Positions 1-6,201 of a DNA stretch of 10,102 nucleotides are shown here, in pieces. The translations under genes were made by a program, and so were the position numbers. The DNA lies in contig CAZONM010000215.1 of NCBI GenBank assembly GCA_964580865.1, forward strand, positions 1-10,102, given 5' to 3'. The notes below the pieces were generated by a model, which was given only the letters and a program-made list of their open reading frames with translations, made no database searches and was not told where the DNA came from. This DNA comes from JACOUT01 sp964580865. GTDB taxonomy: Bacteria > Myxococcota > UBA727 > VGSZ01. How positions within the stretch are numbered: the stretch's first letter is position 1; the number at the start of each line of letters is the position of its first letter.

Positions 1-760
1 TGACCTCGACCCCGGCCTGGTCGAAGCGCTTGATGGCTTGCTCGAGCTCGCGCACGGGGTGGCGCAGGCCCGGCGAGGCCTCGTCGCCGTGCGCGGCGCG
101 ACCCGGAGGGCGCACCACCAGGTCGGGGAGCACCGCGCGCAGCGCGTCCACGCCCACGGCGCCCGGGCGCAGCAGCACGGGGTGCTCGCCGGTGACGTCG
201 ACCACGCTGCTCTCGATGCCGTGGGCGCACGGCCCGCCGTCGAGCACCAGCGCCACGCGATCACCAAGCGTTGCCACCACGTCGGCCGCGCGCGTGGGGC
301 TCGGCCGCCCCGACGCGTTGGCCGAGGGCGCCGCGATCGGCACGTCGAGCTGGGCGAACAGCCCGTCGAGCACGGGGTGACGCGGCGCGCGCACCGCCAC
401 CTTGGGCAGGCCCGCGCACACCAGGTCGGGCACCGCCACGCTGCGCCAGCACACGATGGTGAGCGGGCCCGGCCAGCACGCGTCGGCGAGCGCGCGCGCC
501 CGCGCCAGGGCGCTCTCGTCGTCGCGCGCCCACAGCGGCAGCGCGCGCTGCCAGTCGGGCACGTGCACGATCAGCGGGTTGTCGGCCGGCCGGCCCTTGG
601 CCGAAAACACGCGCGCCACCGCGTCGTCGTCGAGGGCGTTGGCGGCCAGGCCGTACACGGTCTCGGTGGGGATGGCCACGAGCGCGCTGCCGTCCTTGAT
701 GGCGCGCGCGGCCTGCGCCACGGCGTCGGCGTCGGTGCCGTCGAGGACGGTGGCGCTCAT
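1..760 (-). CDS. Threonylcarbamoyl-AMP synthase, Sua5/YrdC/TsaC family (3' end outside window)
   Basis: By family, the enzyme makes threonylcarbamoyl-AMP from threonine, bicarbonate and ATP in the cytoplasm, the first step of the t6A modification at tRNA position 37. About 253 residues are visible from ATG at 760. In order they show PTETVYGLAANA near residue 35, an SAKGRPADNPL stretch (the KxR and NPL signature), WPGPLTIV, and PSANASGRPSPT, which together are diagnostic of a YrdC domain. The reading then continues as SPGLRH, the beginning of the Sua5-type linker, followed directly by a helical PVRELEQAIKRFDQAG segment at the window edge. The YAP of the usual RHYAP linker motif is not seen. 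No strong Shine-Dalgarno precedes the ATG. The gene is divergent from the nucleotidyltransferase, with 45 bp between starts. Whether it is a full Sua5 or a short TsaC-like form cannot be told, because the end is missing. Confidence 0.9.
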   Translation of the reverse strand, partial: MSATVLDGTDADAVAQAARAIKDGSALVAIPTETVYGLAANALDDDAVARVFSAKGRPADNPLIVHVPDWQRALPLWARDDESALARARALADACWPGPLTIVCWRSVAVPDLVCAGLPKVAVRAPRHPVLDGLFAQLDVPIAAPSANASGRPSPTRAADVVATLGDRVALVLDGGPCAHGIESSVVDVTGEHPVLLRPGAVGVDALRAVLPDLVVRPPGRAAHGDEASPGLRHPVRELEQAIKRFDQAGVEV

Positions 761-805
761 GGCGACCCGTTTGGCGAAAGCGCCCGCGCCGCGATAGAGG
801 GGAGC
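761..805. promoter_or_regulatory. Short divergent intergenic region
   Basis: These 45 bases separate the divergent starts of the Sua5-like gene (ATG at 760, minus strand) and the nucleotidyltransferase gene (GTG at 806, plus strand). Promoters for one or both must lie here or inside the opposite gene. A purine-rich AGAGGGGAG at 796-804 serves the plus-strand gene as ribosome binding site. I see no convincing -35/-10 pair, so the regulatory role rests on gene layout only. Confidence 0.35.
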
Positions 806-1897
806 GTGCCCGTCACCGTCGCCTACGTGCTCGCCGCTGGCCTCGGCACCCGCCTGCGGCCGCTCACCAACGAGCGCCCCAAGCCCCTCCTCGAGGTGTG
901 CGGCACGCCGCTCCTCGAGCACGCCCTCGGCTTGTTGGCGCGCGCCGGCGTGCGCACGGTGGCCGTCAACTCGCACTGGCTGCACCCGCAGGTGCCCGCG
1001 GCGCTCGGCGCCTCGTTCCAAGGCATGCGCGTCGTCACCACCTACGAGCCCGACGTCATGGGCACGGGCGGCGGGCTGCGGGGCCTGGCCGCCGCCTGTC
1101 CGGCGCCGCCGGGCGAGCGCGTGCTCGTCATGAACGCCGACGCCCTCATCGACCTCGACGTCCGCGCGCTGGTGGCCACGCCGGACGACGCCCTGGCCAC
1201 GCTGGTGTTGAAGGACGACCCCGAGACCGCGCGCTACGGCGCCATCGGCACCGACGCCGACGAGCGCATCGTGACCTTCGCCGGGCGCATCGCGCCGCGC
1301 GGCCCGGTGGCGAGGGAGCGCATGTTCTGCGGCGTGCACCTGGTGCACCCGCGCGCCTTCGAGGTGCTGCCGCCGGTCGCGCTCGAGGGCGGCGTGGTGC
1401 GCGGCGTCGCCTCGGGCATCAACGACGAGGGCTACCCGCGCTGGCTCGAGCAGGGCGCGCTCCTGCGCGCCTTCGACCACGCGAGCACCTTCTGTGACGT
1501 GGGCACGCCCGAGCGCCTGCTGCAAGCGAACCTCGCCGTGCTCTCCGGTGCCTGGCTCAGCAGCGAGCTCCTGCCCTTCGCTCGCTTCCCGCCCCACCCC
1601 GGCCGCGTGTTCGTGGCGCCCACGGCGCGGGTGCACCCGAGCGTGCGCCTGGTCGGCCCCGTGCTCGTCGACGAGGGCGCCGAGGTAGCAGCCGACGCCG
1701 AGCTGTCGTTCGCGGTGGTCGGCAAGGGGGCGCGCGTGGCGTCGGGGGTGCAGCTGAGCCACGCGGTCCTGCAGGCGGGCGCGGTGGCGTCGAGCTCCGC
1801 CAGCGCCGCGGTGCTGCTGCCAGGCAGCAGCGCCGCCGTCGATGGCGCCGTGGTCGAGGAGATCCGCGCGGCATGGGCGCGCCGCCCGCTCCGTTGA
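806..1897 (+). CDS. Sugar-1-phosphate nucleotidyltransferase with beta-helix tail (GDP-mannose pyrophosphorylase-like)
   Basis: The 363-residue protein belongs to the NTP_transferase family, which joins a sugar-1-phosphate to an NTP to give an NDP-sugar for envelope polysaccharide or glycan synthesis. Residues 8-27 carry the LAAGLGTRLRPLT...RPKP signature that binds the nucleotide. GTGGGLRGL at 86-94 is typical of mannose-1-phosphate guanylyl- and MurNAc-1-phosphate uridylyltransferases. N-A-D at 110-112 and FCDVGTPE at 229-236 (Asp231) supply the two metal-binding aspartates. From about residue 262 the sequence turns into short hydrophobic repeats such as HPSVRLVGPVLVDEGAEV, a left-handed beta-helix as in GMPP and RfbA-like enzymes. 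The GTG at 806 is chosen because an SD-like purine run (796-804) precedes it and the family signature starts at once after it. The open frame continues upstream but is antisense to the Sua5-like gene. The exact sugar and nucleotide cannot be told from sequence. Confidence 0.88.
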   Translation: MPVTVAYVLAAGLGTRLRPLTNERPKPLLEVCGTPLLEHALGLLARAGVRTVAVNSHWLHPQVPAALGASFQGMRVVTTYEPDVMGTGGGLRGLAAACPAPPGERVLVMNADALIDLDVRALVATPDDALATLVLKDDPETARYGAIGTDADERIVTFAGRIAPRGPVARERMFCGVHLVHPRAFEVLPPVALEGGVVRGVASGINDEGYPRWLEQGALLRAFDHASTFCDVGTPERLLQANLAVLSGAWLSSELLPFARFPPHPGRVFVAPTARVHPSVRLVGPVLVDEGAEVAADAELSFAVVGKGARVASGVQLSHAVLQAGAVASSSASAAVLLPGSSAAVDGAVVEEIRAAWARRPLR

Positions 1898-1922
1898 CCG
1901 TGGCACCGCGCCTCGCTACAGC
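1894..1922 (+). promoter_or_regulatory. Candidate sigma70-type promoter for the PpiC lipoprotein gene
   Basis: TTGACC (1894-1899, five of six matches to the -35 consensus) and TACAGC (1917-1922, three of six) are separated by 17 bases. The -35 overlaps the TGA stop of the nucleotidyltransferase gene. Transcription would begin near 1929, giving a leader of about 50 bases that contains the 12-bp tandem repeat. The -10 is poor, so this is a suggestion only. Confidence 0.3.
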
Positions 1923-1950
1923 CCGAGGTCACGTCGTCCACTGAGCATCA

Positions 1951-1974
1951 GTGGGAGCATCTGTGGGAGCATCT
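1951..1974 (+). repeat. Tandem 12-bp repeat carrying a duplicated ribosome binding site
   Basis: GTGGGAGCATCT occurs twice head to tail (1951-1962 and 1963-1974) and is followed by GTG then ATG at 1978. Each copy holds a GGGAG Shine-Dalgarno core. The second core (1965-1969) is 8 bases from the ATG. Each copy also begins with an in-frame GTG, so the repeat could be read as a Gly-Ala-Ser-Val duplication if translation began at 1951 or 1963. A related GAGCATCA lies just upstream at 1943-1950. Confidence 0.85.
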
Positions 1975-1977
1975 GTG

Positions 1978-3168
1978 ATGGCACTCCGTCGTTCCTCCGC
2001 CCTGGTTGTGGGCGCGCTCGTCGCCCTGGCCCTGTTCACGGCCCTCGGCTGCCCGAAGAAGAGCGAGGGCACCACCGACCAGCCCGCCGCCACCGACGGC
2101 ACCGGACCGGTGGCGCGCGTCAACGGCGAAGACATCGGCCGCGCCGAGTTCAGCAAGCAGATGGAGCGCACGCGCGCGCGTTTCCAGCGCGCCGGCCGGC
2201 AGATCGCGCCGCAGCTCGAGGGCCGCCTCAAGGAGAACCTGATCCGCAAGATGGTCGAGGAGGCGCTCATCGGGCAGAAGGCCAAGGCCGAGGGCATCAC
2301 CGTCGAGGCCGCCGAGCTCGAGGCCAAGCTGGCCGAGCACAAGGCGCGCTTCGGCTCCGACAAGGCGTTCGCGTCGTTCCTCGAGCGCACCCAGCAGTCC
2401 GAGGCCGACGTCAAGGACGACCTCGCCAAGAACCTGCTGCGCGACAAGCTGTTCGCCAAGCTCCTGGCGGGCCAAGAGCCCACCGAGTCCGACGCCGAGA
2501 AGTACTACGGCGAGAACAAGGACAAGTACGTGCAGAAGGAGCAGATCACGGCGCAGCACATCCTGCTCAAGACCGACAAGGACACCACCGACGCGCAGAA
2601 GAAGGAGAAGCACGCCCTGGCCAAGAAGCTCACCGCCGAGGCCAAGCGCTCGGGCGCCGACTTCGCCGAGATCGCGAAGAAGCACAGCGAGGGCCCCACT
2701 GCCCAGCGCGGCGGCGACCTCGGCACGTTCTCGCGCGGCCGCATGGTCAAGCAGTTCGAGGACGCCGCGTTCGCGGCCAAGGCCGGCGACATCGTCGGCC
2801 CCGTGGAGACGCAGTTCGGCTACCACGTCATCAAGGTCAACGCGAAGACCGAGGAGAAGCAGCGCACCTTCGAGGAGGTGAAGGAGACCATCCTCACGAG
2901 CCTGAAGGCGCGCCAGAAGTCGAAGGCCACGCGCGAGCTGTTGGAGAAGATGCGCACCGAGGCAAAGATCGAGGTGCTTGAGCCCGGCGTCAGCCTCGAC
3001 GCCAAGAAGCCCCCGGTCACCGTCGACGGTAAGCCGCTGGTGCCGGGCGACCTCTCGAAGCTGCGCCAAGAGGCCGCCGCCGCCAACGCCAAGGCCGAGG
3101 GCCTCGACGACGACGACAAGGAGCCGGGAGACGACAAGGAGCCCGGCGCCGCCGAGGCGCCGCGCTAG
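1978..3168 (+). CDS. Lipoprotein peptidyl-prolyl isomerase, PpiC/parvulin family (SurA/PrsA-like)
   Basis: The 396-residue protein should be a periplasmic or membrane-anchored foldase that isomerises Xaa-Pro bonds in exported proteins. Residues 1-25 are a signal peptide (basic MALRRSS, then a hydrophobic core) ending in ALGC, a slightly atypical lipobox with Cys25 as the predicted lipidated residue. A SurA-N-like helical domain begins at VARVNGEDI near residue 45 and runs to about 165. The parvulin domain spans about 188-290: QHILLKTD, then GGDLGTFSRGRM, then a final FGYHVIKV, all hallmark segments. A charged helix follows, then an acidic tail rich in DDDDKEPG. ATG at 1978 is chosen because the signal peptide begins there and GGGAG lies 8 bases upstream. 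In-frame GTGs at 1951, 1963 and 1975 are possible but would put extra residues before the signal peptide. It lies 80 bp after the nucleotidyltransferase gene. Confidence 0.9.
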   Translation: MALRRSSALVVGALVALALFTALGCPKKSEGTTDQPAATDGTGPVARVNGEDIGRAEFSKQMERTRARFQRAGRQIAPQLEGRLKENLIRKMVEEALIGQKAKAEGITVEAAELEAKLAEHKARFGSDKAFASFLERTQQSEADVKDDLAKNLLRDKLFAKLLAGQEPTESDAEKYYGENKDKYVQKEQITAQHILLKTDKDTTDAQKKEKHALAKKLTAEAKRSGADFAEIAKKHSEGPTAQRGGDLGTFSRGRMVKQFEDAAFAAKAGDIVGPVETQFGYHVIKVNAKTEEKQRTFEEVKETILTSLKARQKSKATRELLEKMRTEAKIEVLEPGVSLDAKKPPVTVDGKPLVPGDLSKLRQEAAAANAKAEGLDDDDKEPGDDKEPGAAEAPR

Positions 3169-3181
3169 CGTCGCGCGGCGC
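3157..3181 (+). other. GC-rich stem-loop across the stop codon of the PpiC gene
   Basis: GCGCCGCGC (3157-3165) and GCGCGGCGC (3173-3181) are perfectly complementary around a 7-base loop that begins with the TAG stop. No T-tract follows, so it is not a classical intrinsic terminator. It could slow RNA decay or assist termination, or simply reflect the GC-rich composition. Confidence 0.35.
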
Positions 3182-3558
3182 GCACTCCCCCGGCCCCCTC
3201 ACCCTGCCGCCGCGAGCGTGGAGCGGTGGGCTCGTCGAACATCGTGGTGACGGCGCGGGGCACGCGCGCGCGCGCCTTCGCTTGCATCCCGTCACGATTC
3301 CGCCGATGTGCGCCAGCGTCGCGCCGCACGCCGTCGGGCGCCGGCCGCGCACCCGCTCGACCGCTCGGACGTGTTGATCCGCGTCAAGCCGCGCTCACGG
3401 CGCCGGCGCATCAGGACGCGCGCGCCCACCGGCACCTACACCTCCGGACACCTAAGATCCTGTAGTCCAAGCGGAAACCCCCACCCCGATCCGGCGATAC
3501 TGCTCCCGACCACCTCGGCCGTGCCGTTGGCATGGCCTTCACCGAGGGAAAGACATCC
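3169..3558 (+). other. Long intergenic region upstream of the helical-protein gene
   Basis: About 390 bases lie between the PpiC stop and the next start. The open frames here read as Arg/Pro/Ala-rich translations with no family resemblance, and I do not regard any as genes. The first part is extremely GC-rich and has a short CG-alternating run near 3261-3275. The part after about 3430 is less GC-rich and holds an imperfect direct repeat (CCGGCACCTA at 3429-3438 and CCGGACACCTA at 3444-3454), the promoter candidate at 3473-3501, and the ribosome binding site GAGGGAAAG at 3544-3552. No structured RNA family is recognisable to me. Confidence 0.6.
3473..3501 (+). promoter_or_regulatory. Candidate promoter with GGAAAC / GATACT elements
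   Basis: GGAAAC (3473-3478) and GATACT (3496-3501) are 17 bases apart, in the least GC-rich part of the gap, about 57 bases before the start at 3559. The GGAA-type -35 is reminiscent of ECF sigma promoters. The octamer CGATACTG (3495-3502) recurs upstream of the Gly-rich protein gene on the minus strand (6672-6679). That recurrence is the main reason for listing it. Confidence 0.3.
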
Positions 3559-4281
3559 ATGTCCACCATCAACGGAAGACTCAAGCTCGCGCGGGACATC
3601 AACCGCTTCATCGAAGCCTCTGGCGGCCAGGCGATCAAGGGCCTCGAGAACCTGCCCCAAGAAGCCCTGATGGAGATGGGCGGCGCCCTCTCCCAGGCGT
3701 TCGACCAGTTCCAGCGCGGCGCCCTCACGGGCGACGTGAACCGCATGATGGCGGGCGAGTCCGCCATCCGCGACATCCGCAACCTCGCGGAGTTCGCCAG
3801 CCGCGCCATCGATCAAGAGGTCGGCGGTCTGCAGTCGCCCGACAACCAGGGCTTCTGCAGCGGCGCCGGCAGCCCGCTGCGCGCCAACGAGTGCGGCGAC
3901 GACGAGCCGCAGAGCTTCGGCGCGTTGCAGTCGCCGAGCCGCATCGGCGACGACCTCAACTTCGGCCAAGACGACATGCTGCAGGCGCTCAAGGAGCTCG
4001 GCAGCGGCGGCTGCTTCGAGGACCGCGTCTTCGCCCTGATGTGCAAGGTGGTGAAGGACTTCCAGAAGAAGATCGAGGAGCGGCTCAACAAGCTCTCGGA
4101 TCAGGCCAAGCAGGCCGAGGGCAAAAAGAACGACAAGGGCCAAGAGAGCCGCAACATCGAGTTCGAGAAGATCAAGTTCGACATGCAGAAGCTGTCGCAG
4201 ATGCAGCAGGCCATGTCGAACGTGCTCAACACCATGGACGAGCTGGCCAAGAGCGCCATCCGCCACATCAAGGCCGGCTGA
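3559..4281 (+). CDS. Unrecognised helical protein with four cysteines and a coiled-coil C-terminus
   Basis: I do not recognise a family. The 240-residue product has no signal peptide and no membrane segment. Residues 1-90 look helical (LKLARDINRFIE, then ALMEMGGALSQAFDQF). A Gly/Pro/Asp-rich middle (about 90-150) contains the tetrapeptide LQSP twice and Cys100 and Cys112; Cys152 and Cys162 lie at the start of the next helix. From about 163 to the end it is strongly amphipathic and coiled-coil-like (KDFQKKIEERLNKL, later KIKFDMQKLSQMQQAMSN), ending in HIKAG. Such architecture is common in secreted or assembly proteins such as type III secretion needle-tip or translocon components, but that is only a resemblance. 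ATG at 3559 is preferred over the in-frame ATG at 3532 because GAGGGAAAG at 3544-3552 fits 3559. The trigger-factor-like gene follows after 162 bp. Confidence 0.75.
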   Translation: MSTINGRLKLARDINRFIEASGGQAIKGLENLPQEALMEMGGALSQAFDQFQRGALTGDVNRMMAGESAIRDIRNLAEFASRAIDQEVGGLQSPDNQGFCSGAGSPLRANECGDDEPQSFGALQSPSRIGDDLNFGQDDMLQALKELGSGGCFEDRVFALMCKVVKDFQKKIEERLNKLSDQAKQAEGKKNDKGQESRNIEFEKIKFDMQKLSQMQQAMSNVLNTMDELAKSAIRHIKAG

Positions 4282-4328
4282 GCCCGCGCTCGGTCCGCCC
4301 GCCTCGTCGGCGCCCGGTGCCGGCATCG

Positions 4329-4382
4329 TCGACGCGCCCGCGCGCGTGCCCTCCGGGGCCCGCCGCGGGCGCGCCGCGTCGA
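4329..4382 (+). other. Interrupted stem-loop between the helical-protein and TF-like genes
   Basis: TCGACGCG (4329-4336) pairs with CGCGTCGA (4375-4382), and inside it CCCGCG (4337-4342) pairs with CGCGGG (4364-4369), leaving a 5-base bulge on one side. It sits in the 162-bp gap before the TF-like gene and has no T-tract. It could be a transcript stabiliser or weak terminator; chance in GC-rich sequence is also possible. Confidence 0.3.
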
Positions 4383-4443
4383 TGGCACGGCGAGGCCTTT
4401 GGAAAAGCGCTGCCCGTCGCGTAGTGTTGGGCGCGGAGAGCGA

Positions 4444-5706
4444 ATGGCCGGCAAGCCCCCCCCACCGAAGGTCCGTGGCCAGACCGCAGCGCGGCAGCGC
4501 GCCGCCGAGGAGAAGCGCACCTCGGCGCGCTCCACCACCCTCGAGGCGGGTCGGCAGCTGCAGCGCGTCCTGCAGAGCGCGCCGGGCGCCGCGGCGTCGG
4601 CCGCTGTCTCCGTCGACGACGCTGCCCGCAAGTCGGCCGAGCGCCTCTTGCGCATCGCCGGCACCATGGAGATCCACGTCCCCGTGGGCCTGGTGCGCGA
4701 GGCCGACGTGGACGCGCGCGTGGCCGCCCTGCAGCGCCAGCTCTCGTTCACGGCGAGCCGCCCCACCGGCGCACACGTGCGCGCCGGCGATGAAGTGCAG
4801 CTCGACCTGCTCGGCTACCTCGGCGGCGACGTGTTCCTGGCGGAGACCGACACCTGGTACCGCGTCACGCCCAACCGCCTGCTGCCGGGGCTGTTCGAGG
4901 CGCTGGTGGGGCAGACCGTGCCGGGCAACCGGCTGGTGAACGTGGTGCTGCCGCAGGACTACCCGGTGGCCACGCAAGCGAACCGCACGGTGGTGTTCGC
5001 CGTGGCCATCAAGGGCGCGCGCGCGCGCACCGTCCCCGCCGTCGACGACCCCATCTTCCAGGCGGTGACGAGCCACAAGAAGCTCGCCGACCTCAAGGCC
5101 GAGCTGAAGAAGGAGCTCATCGTGGTGCGCGGCCAGCAGATGGTCGAGCACGCGCGCCTGCTCCTCTTGCGCGAGCTCTACATTCGCTCCATGGGCGACG
5201 ACGTCCCCGATCAGCTCGTCGACGAGGAGCTGACCAAGCAGTGGCGCGGGCTGCAGGGCGAGTCCCAGGCCCGGCAGGGCGTGTCGCTCGACGCGCAAAA
5301 GAAGTCGCAGCAGGCGTACCTGCGCGATCCCACCATCCGCGGCGAGGCGCGGCGCATCGTTTGGGAGCAGCGCGCGCTCGAGGCCCTGGCCATCACGCTC
5401 GGCATTGAGGTGACCGACGACGACCTGCGCAAGACCCTCGCGGTCATGTTCGGCAACCTCGACCTCGAGGGCATCCTCTATCGCAACCCGGGCCTGCACA
5501 AAGACCTGCTCAAGGGGCTGCGCCAGCGGCGCGCGCAAGACGCGCTCCTCGCCAAGGCCAAGGTGCTCTTCGACGCGCCTCCCACGCCCAAGGGGCAGGG
5601 CGTGAAGCCCCTGGTGCCGCCCGAGGAGAAGACCGGCGTCGATCGCATGGTGGTGACCACCACGCGAGGCCTCAAGCGGCCGCCCTCGAAGGGTCCGATG
5701 TCGTGA
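4444..5706 (+). CDS. Trigger-factor-like chaperone/PPIase lacking the ribosome-binding domain
   Basis: The 420-residue protein resembles trigger factor (Tig), the ribosome-associated chaperone, over its linker, PPIase and C-terminal domains. Residues about 73-110 (MEIHVPVGLVREADVDARVA) match the helical linker. Residues about 112-200 form an FKBP-type domain (VRAGDEVQLDLLGYLGG; LLPGLFEALVGQ; VVLPQDYP; then VPAVDDPIFQ, as in the LPELDDEF of true trigger factors). Residues 200-395 are a helical C-terminal chaperone domain with the VPDQLVDEE segment and a closing LLAKAKVLF. The first 72 residues are Ala/Arg/Pro-rich and show neither the GFRxGxxP ribosome-docking loop nor that domain's fold pattern. 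The last 35 are Pro/Lys-rich and contain TRGLKRPPSK. ATG at 4444 has GGAGAG at 4435-4440; the frame's upstream start is a TTG without SD. A weak TTGGAA-17-TAGTGT promoter-like pair lies at 4399-4427. Its context beside unknown small proteins suggests a dedicated, post-translational chaperone role (inference). Confidence 0.8.
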   Translation: MAGKPPPPKVRGQTAARQRAAEEKRTSARSTTLEAGRQLQRVLQSAPGAAASAAVSVDDAARKSAERLLRIAGTMEIHVPVGLVREADVDARVAALQRQLSFTASRPTGAHVRAGDEVQLDLLGYLGGDVFLAETDTWYRVTPNRLLPGLFEALVGQTVPGNRLVNVVLPQDYPVATQANRTVVFAVAIKGARARTVPAVDDPIFQAVTSHKKLADLKAELKKELIVVRGQQMVEHARLLLLRELYIRSMGDDVPDQLVDEELTKQWRGLQGESQARQGVSLDAQKKSQQAYLRDPTIRGEARRIVWEQRALEALAITLGIEVTDDDLRKTLAVMFGNLDLEGILYRNPGLHKDLLKGLRQRRAQDALLAKAKVLFDAPPTPKGQGVKPLVPPEEKTGVDRMVVTTTRGLKRPPSKGPMS

Positions 5707-5785
5707 GCGCGCGCTGCTGACGTCGAGGACGACGCCGACGCGACCGTGGGGGCGCGGCGCTACTTCTTCTTCAGCCCGCGCGTGG
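5660..5785. repeat. Imperfect 17-bp inverted repeat joining the two convergent gene ends
   Basis: CCACGCGAGGCCTCAAG at 5660-5676 and the minus-strand reading of 5769-5785 (CCACGCGCGGGCTGAAG) agree at 14 of 17 positions. Both encode T-R-G-L-K in frame, one in the TF-like protein and one in the convergent small protein. The arms are separated by about 92 bases that include both stop codons and the 53-bp gap. Confidence 0.6.
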
Positions 5786-6179
5786 CCTTCACCTTGGCGG
5801 TGGGCTTCTTCTGCTCAGCCTTGGGCGCCTTGTCGGTGGTCTTCGACCCCACCGCCTTCAGGGCCGTCTTGCGGCGCTCGGCAGCGACCGCGAGGGTCTT
5901 CTGGATCTCTTTGTCCCGGTAGGTGAGCGCGATCTCCTGCAGGAGCTCCGGGTTGACCTCGGCGCGCTGGCAGTAGTCGTTGATGGCCGTGATGGTCTGC
6001 TCGGGGTTGTCGCCGGGCTTGAGCCCCACGACGTCGGCGGCCTTGAGCAGCTTGGCCAGCACCGCGGGCGGGATCTCGTCGGCGGGCACGGCCAACAGGC
6101 CCAGCACGGCGATGATGGGCGCCGCCGCCTTCACGTCGCCGGCGGGGTAGCGGGAGAGGATTTCGTCGAGCGTGTTCAC
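5760..6179 (-). CDS. Unrecognised small helical protein with Lys-rich C-terminal tail
   Basis: I do not recognise a family. From GTG at 6179 the product has 139 residues. The first 100 or so are predicted helical, with a hydrophobic stretch (APIIAVLGLLAVPADEIPPAV near residues 19-40) too mixed to be a sure membrane segment, then GLKPGDNPEQTITAINDYC with the only cysteine. The last 28 residues are Lys/Ala/Pro/Thr-rich and basic, ending in KVKATRGLKKK, like a disordered histone-like tail that could bind nucleic acid or an acidic partner. GTG at 6179 is chosen because the frame's next upstream start is a TTG inside the T-tract of the neighbouring terminator. No good SD is visible before either. 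It is convergent with the TF-like gene (53 bp between stops) and shares its TRGLK motif. The start is the least certain point. Confidence 0.65.
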   Translation of the reverse strand: MNTLDEILSRYPAGDVKAAAPIIAVLGLLAVPADEIPPAVLAKLLKAADVVGLKPGDNPEQTITAINDYCQRAEVNPELLQEIALTYRDKEIQKTLAVAAERRKTALKAVGSKTTDKAPKAEQKKPTAKVKATRGLKKK

Positions 6180-6201
6180 GCGCGCACGATAGCCACACGG
6201 C

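Noticed and set aside
38..805. Open frame extending far upstream of the nucleotidyltransferase start
   Set aside because: This part is antisense to a clear YrdC-domain gene and reads as low-complexity Arg/Ala/His/Val without family motifs. The family signature begins right after GTG 806.
1948..3069. 373-codon minus-strand open frame opposite the PpiC gene
   Set aside because: Leu/Gly/Ala-rich mirror of the PpiC coding strand, whose product has clear signal peptide and parvulin motifs.
3261..3275. Alternating CG run
   Set aside because: Too short to be a meaningful simple repeat in DNA of this base composition.
3226..3465. 79-codon open frame in the long intergenic region
   Set aside because: Arg/Pro/Ala-rich translation, no ribosome binding site of note, no recognisable motif, and it overlaps the candidate regulatory elements.
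4383..4397. TGGCACGG, resembling a sigma54 -24 element before the TF-like gene
   Set aside because: At the required distance the -12 position reads GGCC instead of TTGC, so the essential GC is missing.
4399..4427. TTGGAA-17-TAGTGT promoter-like pair before the TF-like gene
   Set aside because: Only about seven of twelve consensus matches, and the implied leader is about ten bases. It is too weak to list as a feature.
3436..5538. 700-codon open frame on the minus strand
   Set aside because: It is antisense to the helical-protein and TF-like genes, runs across their intergenic gap, and its Leu/Ala/Val/His composition is the usual mirror of GC-rich coding DNA.
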